Below, in pieces: positions 6,200 through 13,167 of a stretch of DNA of 34,113 bases (its first letter is position 1; every line of letters starts with the position of its first letter). The stretch spans positions 1 to 34,113 of the forward strand of contig JAKONK010000083.1 in assembly GCA_022701985.1 (NCBI GenBank), in the 5' to 3' direction. The stretch is from Actinomycetales bacterium. Lineage in GTDB: Bacteria; Actinomycetota; Actinomycetes; Actinomycetales; Quadrisphaeraceae. Both the position numbers and the translations under genes were made by a program. The notes beneath the pieces are model-generated. The model worked only from the letters and a program-made list of their open reading frames with translations, searched no databases and was not told the origin of the DNA.

Positions 6200-7260
6200 G
6201 CCATCCCCGCCATCTCGGCCTTGCCCTCCGCGCGGGGCTCGGCGACGGCCACGGCGGGCTCGCGGATGTCGGCCGGCTCGGGCGCGACCTGCAGGTGCTC
6301 GGGGACCGGGATGTCGTAGAGCGCGGCGGCGTTCAGGCCGAGGATGCGCTTTTTCGAGTCGGTGGTGAGCGGGGCGTACTCCGTCATGTCCTCGGGGATC
6401 TGGAAGTCGACGAAGCGCTCGACCAGCCACTTCGGCGTCCAGATCGCGTAGTCGGAGGAGAAGAAGATGCGGGTGTCGCCCATCCAGTACATGAGCTCGC
6501 CGATGATCTGCGCGAAGTAGCGCGGGCGGGTGTGGATGAACGGCATCGCCACGGCCAGGCCGGCGTAGACGTTGGGCTCCTGCGTGGCGATCCAGCAGAA
6601 GTCCTCCAGGCGCGGCAGCCCGCAGTGCTCCACCACGAAGTTGAGGTCCGTGTAGTCGCTGGCCACGGCGTCGATGTCGGCGACGTCGAACGCGTCGCGG
6701 TCCAGCGGGCGGATGGTGGGGCCCTTGTGCACGTGGATGTTCTTGATGCCGAGCTCCAGGCACGCCTCGAGGTAGCGGCGCGACCAGGGGTCCGTGAGCT
6801 TGTAGCCGCGGGAGTCGCCCTGCCACTCGGCGGTGTACAGCTTCACGCCCTTCAGGTCCATCCGCTCCGCGTCGCGGCGCAGCTGCTCCAGGCCCTTGGC
6901 CTCGAAGCGGGGGTCGAAGGCGTGGTTGTACGTGAGCTTGTCGGGGTGCGCCTTCGCGAGGGCGAGGGCCTCCTCGGTCTGCCCGAACCCGTTCGTGTAG
7001 AACTCGCCGAGGATCGCCGGCTGGAAGATGGCGTGGTCGACGTACCCGTCCTCGAACAGGTCCTTCATGAGGCGGTCGGAGTAGTAGAGGTACTGGTCGT
7101 AGGACCAGTGCTCGCTCTCCGGCGAGAGGTTGCGGTGGTAGTCGTAGAAGCAGTCGATGAACTGCTTGCCGTGGATGTTCTTGAGGTTCTCCGGGCGGGC
7201 GTCCCACAGCGCGATGTGCGCGTCGAGGATGAAGTAGTCGGTGCCGTCCTTGCTGTACAC
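6196..7260 (-). CDS. Amidohydrolase-family protein of the propane-monooxygenase accessory type
   Basis: 354 aa, amidohydrolase_2 TIM-barrel family. Recognisable blocks are FILDAHIALWDARPENL at residues 10-26, GKQFIDCFYDYHRNLSPE at 31-48, IKNIHVHKGPTIRPLDRDAFD at 172-192, NFVVEHCGLPRLEDF at 207-221 and FFSSDYAIWTP at 266-276. They closely resemble the amidohydrolase next to mimABCD/prmABCD in Mycobacterium and Gordonia, as I recall it. H176, H178, H212 and D270 are candidate metal ligands, but the first motif reads H15-x-A17 where canonical members have HxH. The reaction is unknown. The GTG start follows a strong GAGGAGG site, and the upstream region carries a palindromic GTCTCA...TGAGAC site. 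The start was chosen because the upstream frame is arginine-rich and non-homologous. Confidence 0.85.
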   Translation of the reverse strand: MYSKDGTDYFILDAHIALWDARPENLKNIHGKQFIDCFYDYHRNLSPESEHWSYDQYLYYSDRLMKDLFEDGYVDHAIFQPAILGEFYTNGFGQTEEALALAKAHPDKLTYNHAFDPRFEAKGLEQLRRDAERMDLKGVKLYTAEWQGDSRGYKLTDPWSRRYLEACLELGIKNIHVHKGPTIRPLDRDAFDVADIDAVASDYTDLNFVVEHCGLPRLEDFCWIATQEPNVYAGLAVAMPFIHTRPRYFAQIIGELMYWMGDTRIFFSSDYAIWTPKWLVERFVDFQIPEDMTEYAPLTTDSKKRILGLNAAALYDIPVPEHLQVAPEPADIREPAVAVAEPRAEGKAEMAGMA

Positions 7261-7264
7261 GGTG

Positions 7265-7279
7265 CCTCCTCGTCGAGGT
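7265..7279 (-). promoter_or_regulatory. 15-bp leader/RBS element shared with the alcohol dehydrogenase gene
   Basis: On the minus strand this reads ACCTCGACGAGGAGG, containing the GAGGAGG ribosome-binding site of the amidohydrolase and a CCTCG/CGAGG inverted repeat. The same 15 bases occur at 10031-10045 ahead of the dehydrogenase. Confidence 0.45.
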
Positions 7280-7338
7280 GGTGCGTCGTCGCTCCTCCAC
7301 GAAGGTCGCACCCTCCGCGCCCGCGTCCCAGGGGTGCG

Positions 7339-7357
7339 CCGTCTCACTGTGAGACGG
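7339..7357. promoter_or_regulatory. Perfect palindromic operator (GTCTCA-N3-TGAGAC) in the divergent region
   Basis: CCGTCTCAC T GTGAGACGG: 9-bp perfect arms with a 1-bp centre. It lies 88 nt (centre) upstream of the amidohydrolase start and overlaps the expected -35 position of the regulator's TACGCT promoter (7375-7380). This suits an activator of the operon that also limits its own synthesis. A one-mismatch copy of the GTCTCA-N3-TGAGAC core lies ahead of the alcohol dehydrogenase (10116-10130). Confidence 0.65.
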
Positions 7358-7423
7358 GCGGCGCCCCCCGGGCTTACGCTTCCGGTGTCCGGAGCAGCGC
7401 TGCCCCGGTGGCGGGGGTGGGCT

Positions 7424-8932
7424 GTGGGTCCGGGAACGTCGGTCGAGCCGTCGCTGCGCCTGCGCGCGTCGTGGGCGCGCTGCGAGCACCTCGCGGTGCC
7501 CCCCGACGAGGTGCCGCCGGTCTACACCGGCGCCGTCGACGTCGACCCGCTCTTCGTGGAGTCGGGCCGCACAGTGCTGGGAGACCTGCGCTCCACCCTC
7601 GCCGGCGAGCCCGTGGGCGTGATGCTCACCGACGCCACCGGCCTGGTGCTGCAGCGCTTCCTCGACGACGCCGCCATGCACCGCTCCCTCGACCGCGTGC
7701 ACCTCGCCCCGGGGTTCTCCTACGCCGAGGCCCACGCCGGCACCAACGGCCTCGCGCTCGCCCTGGCCGACCGCGCACCCAGCCTGGTCCGCGGTGCCGA
7801 GCACTACGTCGAGGCGCTGCGCGAGTACACCTGCGCCGCCGCCCCCGTCCTCGACCCGCGCACCGGTGACATCGCCGGCACGGTCAACCTCACCACCTGG
7901 TCGACCACGTCCTCGGGGCTGCTGCTCGCGCTGGCGACGACGGCGGCGCGCAGCACCTCGGCGCTGATGCTCGCCCGTGGCGGCGGTGCTCCCGGGCGGG
8001 GCGCGGCAGGTCTCGCCACCGGCGCCGTCACCAGCAGCGCGACCAGCACCGCCGTCACCGGTGCGGCTCCCCGCGGGCAGGTCTACCGGGTGCTCCCCAG
8101 CCGCGCCGCGGGCCCGGCCGACCCGTGCACCTCCGCCGCCTGGCGGTCCGCGGTGCAGCAGCTGGCCGAGCTCCTGCTCGCCGGCCGCTCGGTGGTGCTC
8201 TCGGGGGAGCCCGGAGCCGGCAAGACGGCCCTGGTCGCCTCCGCGCGCCGCGCCGCGGGGCTGCGCGGGACGCTCCTGGCCGCCCGCGCGCCCGCCCCGG
8301 ACCAGGCCGAGCCGTGGCTCGCCGCCTGGACGCCCGTGCTGAAGGAGGACGACGCGTGCATCGTCGTCTCCGGCGCCTCCGACCTGCCGGCGTGGGGCGC
8401 CGACACCCTCGCCGCGCTCCTCGCCGGGGCCCGCCGGCCGACCGGCGACCGGCCGGCGCCCCAGCCCTTCGTGCTCGCCGAGCACGACGCCGCGCTCCTG
8501 CCCCCGCAGCTGGCGGGCCTGGTCGACGCCGTCGTCGAGGTGCCGACCCTGCGCGACCGGCCCGACGACGTCGTCCCGCTCGCCGAGCACTTCGCGCGCG
8601 CCCACCGCCACCGGGACGTCGCGATCACCCCCGCGGCCGCTCAGGCGCTGCGGTCTGCGGCGTGGCCGGGGGGCGCGACCCAGCTGCGGGCGGTGGTGCA
8701 GGCGGCCTCGGCGCGCACGGACGTCATCGACGTGCGCCACCTGCCGGCCGACGTGGTCGCCCACGGGCGGCGCCAGCTGTCGCGCCTTGAGGCGCTCGAG
8801 CGCGACGAGATCGTCAAGGCGCTCGCGGTGCCGGGGACGTCCGTGGCGCAGGCCGCCGCCCGCCTCGGCATCTCCCGGGCGACCGTCTACCGCCGCATCA
8901 GCAGCTACGGCATCGAGGTCCCCCGCCCGTGA
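7424..8932 (+). CDS. AcoR/MimR-like Fis-type transcriptional activator (degenerate AAA domain)
   Basis: About 502 aa from the GTG at 7424; the GTG at 7385 would add 13 aa. Domain order: an AcoR-type N-terminal segment (LRLRASWARCEHLAVPPDEV), a GAF sensor with GFSYAEAHAGTNGLALAL near residues 98-115, a P-loop GEPGAGKT at 261-268, a reduced AAA region with VPTLRDRPDDVVPLAEHF near 373-390 and WPGGATQLRAVV near 414-425, and a Fis-type HTH (VAQAAARLGISRATVYRRI) at the end. The GAFTGA sigma-54 contact loop is missing, as expected in actinobacteria lacking sigma-54. Its position between divergent amidohydrolase and convergent alcohol dehydrogenase genes makes it the likely local regulator. The inducer is unknown; alcohols, ketones or acetoin are typical. 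Confidence 0.82.
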   Translation: MGPGTSVEPSLRLRASWARCEHLAVPPDEVPPVYTGAVDVDPLFVESGRTVLGDLRSTLAGEPVGVMLTDATGLVLQRFLDDAAMHRSLDRVHLAPGFSYAEAHAGTNGLALALADRAPSLVRGAEHYVEALREYTCAAAPVLDPRTGDIAGTVNLTTWSTTSSGLLLALATTAARSTSALMLARGGGAPGRGAAGLATGAVTSSATSTAVTGAAPRGQVYRVLPSRAAGPADPCTSAAWRSAVQQLAELLLAGRSVVLSGEPGAGKTALVASARRAAGLRGTLLAARAPAPDQAEPWLAAWTPVLKEDDACIVVSGASDLPAWGADTLAALLAGARRPTGDRPAPQPFVLAEHDAALLPPQLAGLVDAVVEVPTLRDRPDDVVPLAEHFARAHRHRDVAITPAAAQALRSAAWPGGATQLRAVVQAASARTDVIDVRHLPADVVAHGRRQLSRLEALERDEIVKALAVPGTSVAQAAARLGISRATVYRRISSYGIEVPRP

Positions 8933-8981
8933 TCATGGGCTTCCCGGACGCAGGGGAGCCCAGGAAGCCCATGATCACGGG
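8926..8981. terminator. Long hairpin (19-bp arms) between the regulator and alcohol dehydrogenase genes
   Basis: Arms 8926-8944 and 8963-8981 are perfect reverse complements around an 18-nt loop. The regulator's stop codon lies inside the left arm. Each arm contains CGTGATCATGG or its complement; the same 11 bases recur at 10152-10162. Likely a bidirectional terminator for the two convergent genes. Confidence 0.7.
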
Positions 8982-8995
8982 AGCTCCGGGTGGGG

Positions 8996-10024
8996 TCAGG
9001 GGATGAGGATCCCGCGACCGCGGATGGCCCCGCTCTCGAGGTCGTGGATGGCGTCGAGCGCCGCGTCGAGCGGGTACTTCTTCGTGTGCAGCGTCACCCG
9101 GCCCTGGGCGGTCAGCGCCATGAGCTCCACCAGGTCCTGGTAGGTGCCCACGAGGTTGCCGACCACGCTGATCTCGCGGATGACCGCCTCGATGGTCGGC
9201 AGGCGGACCTCGCCGCCGTAGCCGATGACGTAGTGCTGTCCGCGGTTGCGGAGCAGCTTGGGCGCCAGCAGCTCCGCGCCGTGCTCGCCGACGAAGTCGA
9301 ACAGCACGTGCGCGCCGCCGTCGGTGGCGTCGAGCACGGCCTTCTCGACCTCGGCGTCGCTGCTGGCCAGCACCGTGTGGTGCGCGCCGATGCTCCTGGC
9401 CAGCTCGAGGGCGGCCTCGTTGCGGTCGACCACCGTGATCTGCGCGCTCGTGATCGCGGCCAGGGTCTGGATGCCGATGTGCCCGAGGCCGCCGGCGCCG
9501 ACGACCACGGCGTGCGTGCCCGGGAAGAGGACGCCCGCGGCCTTGCGCACCGCGTGGTAGGCGGTGACGCCGGCGTCGGCGAGCGCAGCCACGTCCGCCG
9601 GGGCCAGGCCGGAGTCGAGCTTCACCACGGAGCGGGCGTTGGTGAGCATCTGCTCCGCCATGCCGCCGTCGACGTTGAGACCCGGGAACGTCGCGCTCTC
9701 GCAGTGCGCGTCCTGCCCGTTGCGGCAGGGCAGGCACAGCCCGCAGGTGACCAGCGGGTGCATGATCACCAGGTCGCCCGGGGCGACGTTGGAGACGGCC
9801 GAGCCGACCGCCCGCACGGTGCCCGCGTTCTCGTGGCCGACGACGTACGGCAGGGGCGGGTGCTGGATCGCCTCCCACTGACCCTCGAGGATGTGCAGGT
9901 CCGTGCGGCACAGCCCGGCGGCGCCGACGTCGACGACGACGTCCCAGGGGCCCCTGACCTCGGGCTCGGCGACCTCGTCCAGCGACGGCGGCTTGTTGTA
10001 CTCGTGCACGCGCAGGGCCTTCAC
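8996..10024 (-). CDS. Zinc-dependent NAD(P) alcohol dehydrogenase
   Basis: 342 aa medium-chain zinc alcohol dehydrogenase. Catalytic zinc ligand positions C39 (GLCRTD) and H64-E65 (VGHENAG) are present, with structural zinc cysteines C94, C97, C100 and C108, and a Rossmann GAGGLG at 176-181. The text resembles the adh located beside prm/mim propane monooxygenase genes (MHPLVTCGLCLPCR, FPGLNVDGGMAEQML, VGNLVGTYQDLVELM). It should oxidise a short secondary or primary alcohol, such as 2-propanol, to the ketone or aldehyde. The GTG start follows a GGAGGAG site. It is separated from the amidohydrolase operon by the regulator but carries the same upstream site and the same 15-bp leader element, so the genes are probably co-induced. 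The exact substrate is inferred. Confidence 0.88.
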   Translation of the reverse strand: MKALRVHEYNKPPSLDEVAEPEVRGPWDVVVDVGAAGLCRTDLHILEGQWEAIQHPPLPYVVGHENAGTVRAVGSAVSNVAPGDLVIMHPLVTCGLCLPCRNGQDAHCESATFPGLNVDGGMAEQMLTNARSVVKLDSGLAPADVAALADAGVTAYHAVRKAAGVLFPGTHAVVVGAGGLGHIGIQTLAAITSAQITVVDRNEAALELARSIGAHHTVLASSDAEVEKAVLDATDGGAHVLFDFVGEHGAELLAPKLLRNRGQHYVIGYGGEVRLPTIEAVIREISVVGNLVGTYQDLVELMALTAQGRVTLHTKKYPLDAALDAIHDLESGAIRGRGILIP

Positions 10025-10115
10025 GGCGCTCCTCCTCGTCGAGGTCCCGCCGGCCGGTGCGCCGGAGGGGTCGTGCGCCCACCCTGTCCAGGTGCGGGGC
10101 CACCCGCCAGCCACC

Positions 10116-10130
10116 GTCTCAACCTGCGAC
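10116..10130. promoter_or_regulatory. GTCTCA-N3-TGCGAC site ahead of the alcohol dehydrogenase
   Basis: GTCTCAACCTGCGAC matches the GTCTCA-N3-TGAGAC palindrome at 7342-7354 with one mismatch in the outer half-sites. It lies about 99 nt upstream of the dehydrogenase GTG, close to the 88 nt seen for the amidohydrolase. Candidate binding site for the AcoR/MimR-like regulator. Confidence 0.5.
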
Positions 10131-10183
10131 GACCGGCCCGCCACCCCCGTCCGTGATCATGGACGTCCGGTGCGCCACGGGTC

Positions 10184-10189
10184 TAGCGT
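10184..10189 (+). promoter_or_regulatory. Leaderless -10 element (TAGCGT) for the hypothetical membrane protein
   Basis: TAGCGT followed by 6 nt and the GTG at 10196. No clear -35. Confidence 0.4.
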
Positions 10190-10195
10190 CCGCGC

Positions 10196-10948
10196 GTGAC
10201 GACCCCGCCATCCGTCCGGGTGCAGCCCCGCGCCGAGGACGGCGACCTGCGCCGCACCCCTCGAGCGCCCCGCACCCGGACCGGGTACGACGTCTGGCGC
10301 TGGTGCCTGGCCACCGGGTACGTGGTGCTGGTGGTCGTGGCGCTCGTCGTCGGCGCCCGCCCGGCGTCGTGGACCGAGGTGCAGGCGGCCGTCTCCTCCG
10401 GCGCCGTGGCGGACGTGCGCGTGGCCAGCGCCCCCGACGACGGCAGTCTCCAGCGCAGGCAGCAGGTCACGTGGCGCGAGGGCCTGGTCCAGCGGCGTGC
10501 AGAGGTGACCGTGGTCCCGCCGACCGCGAACGTCGACTGGGTCTCCGCCCCGCCGACGACCATCGAGCGCGACGCCGGCGAGGAGCTGCAGGCGCTCGCC
10601 CCCGGTCTGCGGGTGGAGCGCGCGTCCGGCAGCTTCGACGGGTCGGCGTCGTTCTGGGGACGCGTCATGCCCTTCCCCGCGGCCGTCACCGTCTCGCTGC
10701 TGCTGGGCTGGGCCTGCTGGCTGGGCCTGCTCGTCCACGGTCCCGCACCGTGGCGGGCGACGCGCTGGGCCTGGTTCTGGGTCAGCTGGGTGCCCGGGGG
10801 CGTGGTCGCATTCCTCCTCCTGGCGGGACCGACCCCCGGGGTGCCGGTCCCTCGCCGTCCGGCGCGGCGGCTCACCGGCGGCTGGGCGCTCCTGCTGTCC
10901 CTGGTGCTCGCGCCGCTCCTGGGCGACCTGCTCGGTCTGCGCGGCTGA
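10196..10948 (+). CDS. Hypothetical membrane protein, four predicted TM segments
   Basis: 250 aa, no family recognised. A charged N-terminus of about 32 residues precedes a first hydrophobic segment at about 35-54 (WCLATGYVVLVVVALVVG). An extracytoplasmic stretch of about 100 residues follows, rich in Val and Arg, with a WTEVQAAVSSGAVADVRVASA motif resembling actinobacterial proteins that display a small periplasmic domain. Three more hydrophobic segments lie at about 159-180, 192-211 and 229-246. The GTG start is supported by a TAGCGT hexamer 6 nt upstream. It is transcribed towards lipB and ends in a shared hairpin. It is the last gene of the accessory block between lipA and lipB. No function can be assigned. 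Confidence 0.65.
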   Translation: MTTPPSVRVQPRAEDGDLRRTPRAPRTRTGYDVWRWCLATGYVVLVVVALVVGARPASWTEVQAAVSSGAVADVRVASAPDDGSLQRRQQVTWREGLVQRRAEVTVVPPTANVDWVSAPPTTIERDAGEELQALAPGLRVERASGSFDGSASFWGRVMPFPAAVTVSLLLGWACWLGLLVHGPAPWRATRWAWFWVSWVPGGVVAFLLLAGPTPGVPVPRRPARRLTGGWALLLSLVLAPLLGDLLGLRG

Positions 10949-10976
10949 GGTCCGCCCGGGGAGGTGGCGGGCCTCA
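10946..10976. terminator. Hairpin whose arms contain both convergent stop codons
   Basis: TGAGGTCCGCC (10946-10956) and GGCGGGCCTCA (10966-10976) pair at 10 of 11 positions (one G-U type mismatch) around a 9-nt loop. The outer three bases are the stop codons of the hypothetical membrane protein (+) and lipB (-). Confidence 0.5.
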
Positions 10977-11660
10977 GGCGGGGGCGGCGTCGGTGCCCGG
11001 CTCGCGGGCCGGGTCGAGCAGCTGGGCGTGCCGCTCCACCAGCGGCAGCACCTCGGCGGTGGTGACGTCGCGCCCGAGCTCGGCCGCCAGCGTGGTGACC
11101 CCCGCGTCGGCGATGCCGCACGGCACGATCGCACCGTAGGCGGAGAGGTCGTTGTCGCAGTTCAGGGCGAACCCGTGCATGGTCACGCCCTGGGCCACGC
11201 GGATGCCGATCGCCGCGACCTTGCGGTCGGGGCGCAGGCCCTCGCCGGGGGCGTCGGCGGCGACCCACACGCCGCTGCGCCCCTTGACGCGCTGCGCCGC
11301 GACGCCGAGGTCGGCGCACACCGCGATGAGCAGCTCCTCCACCCGACGGACGTGCTTGACCACGTCGAGCCGGCCCTCCAGCGCGACCACCGGGTACCCC
11401 ACCAGCTGCCCCGGTCCGTGCCAGGTGATGCGGCCGCCGCGGTCGACGTCGACCACCGGCGTCCCGTCGAGGGGGCGGTCCGCGGGCTCGGTGAGCTTGC
11501 CGGCGGTGTAGACGGGCGGGTGCTCGAGCAGCACCAGGGTGCCCGGGCGCCGCCCGGCGACGACGTCGGCGTGCAGCCGGCGCTGCAGCTCCCACCCGGC
11601 GAGGTACTCGACAAGCCCGCCCTCACCGACGCCCCCGGCGCGCTCGACGTGCAGCTCCAC
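10974..11660 (-). CDS. lipB: Octanoyl-[ACP]:protein N-octanoyltransferase LipB
   Basis: 228 aa, normal LipB length. It moves octanoate from acyl carrier protein to the lipoyl-domain lysine of E2 and H proteins, before LipA inserts sulfur. Seen: [11 protein letters not shown] at 44-54, the [18 protein letters not shown] signature at 75-91 with H81, K147 in [11 protein letters not shown], and the catalytic C181 in GAIVPCGI. The GTG start at 11660 has a TACCCT hexamer 6 nt upstream, so a leaderless transcript is likely. The start region is identical over 17 bp to the sequence before lipA, 11.5 kb away. In M. tuberculosis lipB and lipA are adjacent; here an accessory block separates them. Confidence 0.95.
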   Translation of the reverse strand: MELHVERAGGVGEGGLVEYLAGWELQRRLHADVVAGRRPGTLVLLEHPPVYTAGKLTEPADRPLDGTPVVDVDRGGRITWHGPGQLVGYPVVALEGRLDVVKHVRRVEELLIAVCADLGVAAQRVKGRSGVWVAADAPGEGLRPDRKVAAIGIRVAQGVTMHGFALNCDNDLSAYGAIVPCGIADAGVTTLAAELGRDVTTAEVLPLVERHAQLLDPAREPGTDAAPA

Positions 11661-11674
11661 CCCACCAGGGTAGG
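11658..11674 (-). repeat. 17-bp element at the lipB promoter/start (copy 1 of 2)
   Basis: CACCCCACCAGGGTAGG on the plus strand, identical to 142-158 ahead of lipA. On the minus strand it comprises the -10-like TACCCT, a 6-nt spacer and the GTG start codon of lipB. Confidence 0.7.
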
Positions 11675-11703
11675 TCGGCGCCGGGAGGCGGCTCCCGAGC
11701 GGC

Positions 11704-13026
11704 TCAGACCCCGAGGTGGGCCAGCACGGCCCCGGCAGCGCGGCGCCCCGACGTCAGCGCACCTTGCTGGCTGGCCGTGTCGCGGTGGTCGCCGGCCACG
11801 AAGACGCCGTCGCCCAGCGCGGGGTCCTGCCGCGCGCGCAGCGGCGGGAGCAGCGCGGGCAGGGCGCGCGGCACGGGGGTGACGCCCACCAGCTCCCAGG
11901 CGGCGGTGGGCGCGCCCCACAGCGGGCCGAGCTGGCGGCGCACCACCGGCTCGCTGGCCGCCGGGTCGGGGGTGCCCAGCACGGTGGCGGCCACCAGGTG
12001 CCGACCGGTCGGGGCGTAGCCGGGGGCGACCGCGCTCATCAGGGCCGAGTTGACCACCGGACCGCGCCGCTCGCCGTCGAGGTGCAGCAGCTGCGCCCGC
12101 CGCCCGGGAGCGGGCGCCTCCGGGGCCTCGAACCAGAACGTGGTCAGGCCCCGCTGCCCCGGCACCTCCAGACCCGGCAGCAGCTCGGACGCCACCGCGG
12201 CGTCCGTGGCGACGACGACGGCGCGGGCCGCCACCTCGCCGTCGTCCGTGCGGACGCGGACCCCGCCGGCGCGCGCGGCCACCCCGCGCACGGGGGAGGA
12301 GCACCGCAGCTCAGCGCCGGGTGCGCTCGCGAGGCGGCGGGCGAGCAGGTCGGGCAGGGCCTGGACCCCGCCGGCCGGCACCCCCGGGGTCCCCTTCACG
12401 AACGAGCGGACCACCAGCCGCGCGAACGACGCCGAGGTGCGGCCCTCGTCGTCGCCGAGCACGCCCGCGAGGAACGGGTCGACCACCCCGGTGCGGAGCC
12501 TGCCCCGCACACCGGCGCGCTCGAGGGCGCTGGACAGCGGCTCGTCGGCGCCGTCGCGGACGGCGTGCGGGTCGGCGGTGGCGGCCCGCAGCGCCCAGGC
12601 GAGGAACGCGGCCTTCTCGCGCGGGGAGCCCAGGGGTGCCAGCGCCGAGCTGAGCGCAGCCGAGGGCATCCGCCGCGGGTCGGCGAGCACGTGGTGGCGC
12701 GGACCGCGGGAGGAGGCGACCGCCACCGCCGCACCGGCGCCGAAGGAGCGCAGGGCGAGCTCGTCCATCCCGCTGGGACCCAGCACCCGGCGCAGCGCCG
12801 GGTAGGCGGGGTTGACCAGCTGGAAGCCCCGGTCGAGGCGGAGGTCCCCGGCGGCGTCGGTGCGGACCCGCCCGCCGGGCCCGTCGTCGGCCTCGAGCAC
12901 CAGGACTCCCACACCGGCCCCGGCCAGCCGCAGGGCGCACGCCAGACCCGCCAGCCCGGCCCCCACGACGACGACGTCGGCGCCGCCACCGGCCCTGCTG
13001 CTCCCGCGGTGATCACCGGTCGACAC
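11704..13026 (-). CDS. FAD-dependent amine-oxidase/protoporphyrinogen-oxidase-like protein
   Basis: 440 aa. An N-terminal dinucleotide-binding motif is clear: [20 protein letters not shown] at about 17-36, then [17 protein letters not shown] at 41-57, with the GGR(V)RT pattern of the PF01593 amine-oxidase family. The C-terminus has [21 protein letters not shown] at about 407-426, the FAD-closing GD-x(6)-S-x-x-GA element of the same family. The reaction is unknown; relatives include carotenoid desaturases and protoporphyrinogen oxidase. The GTG start is supported by TAGCGT 7 nt upstream. It lies upstream of lipB on the same strand with a 43-nt gap, so the two may be co-transcribed, although lipB also has its own promoter-like hexamer. 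The gene is divergent from the pseudokinase. Confidence 0.8.
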   Translation of the reverse strand: MSTGDHRGSSRAGGGADVVVVGAGLAGLACALRLAGAGVGVLVLEADDGPGGRVRTDAAGDLRLDRGFQLVNPAYPALRRVLGPSGMDELALRSFGAGAAVAVASSRGPRHHVLADPRRMPSAALSSALAPLGSPREKAAFLAWALRAATADPHAVRDGADEPLSSALERAGVRGRLRTGVVDPFLAGVLGDDEGRTSASFARLVVRSFVKGTPGVPAGGVQALPDLLARRLASAPGAELRCSSPVRGVAARAGGVRVRTDDGEVAARAVVVATDAAVASELLPGLEVPGQRGLTTFWFEAPEAPAPGRRAQLLHLDGERRGPVVNSALMSAVAPGYAPTGRHLVAATVLGTPDPAASEPVVRRQLGPLWGAPTAAWELVGVTPVPRALPALLPPLRARQDPALGDGVFVAGDHRDTASQQGALTSGRRAAGAVLAHLGV

Positions 13027-13033
13027 CCCGGCG

Positions 13034-13039
13034 ACGCTA
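13034..13039 (-). promoter_or_regulatory. Leaderless -10 element (TAGCGT) for the FAD oxidoreductase
   Basis: On the minus strand TAGCGT is followed by 7 nt and the GTG at 13026, the canonical spacing for a leaderless start. Confidence 0.5.
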
Positions 13040-13167
13040 CCCGCGGACGGTGGCACCGGCCCTCCGACGACCGCCGGGACGGCTGGCCGGCGGACCCACC
13101 GCTCGGCCGTCCACAGGGGCGGAGCCGCCACCAGCGGGGGAGGACGCCCCCGCGCCAGGGTGTCCCG

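Noticed and set aside
7339-7357. Palindrome as a terminator
   Set aside because: It is located between two divergent genes, upstream of both, so an operator role is more consistent.
5396-8764. 1122-codon minus-strand open frame
   Set aside because: Only the final 267 codons match a protein family (DUF59); the rest is shadow of the amidohydrolase and regulator genes.
10952-11660. Possibility that lipB is a pseudogene isolated from lipA
   Set aside because: All catalytic residues (H81, K147, C181) and full length are intact.
142-11674. The 17-bp repeats as att sites of an integrative element
   Set aside because: No integrase or excisionase is present, lipB lies inside the repeated interval, and both copies sit at promoter/start positions, so a shared promoter element explains them better.
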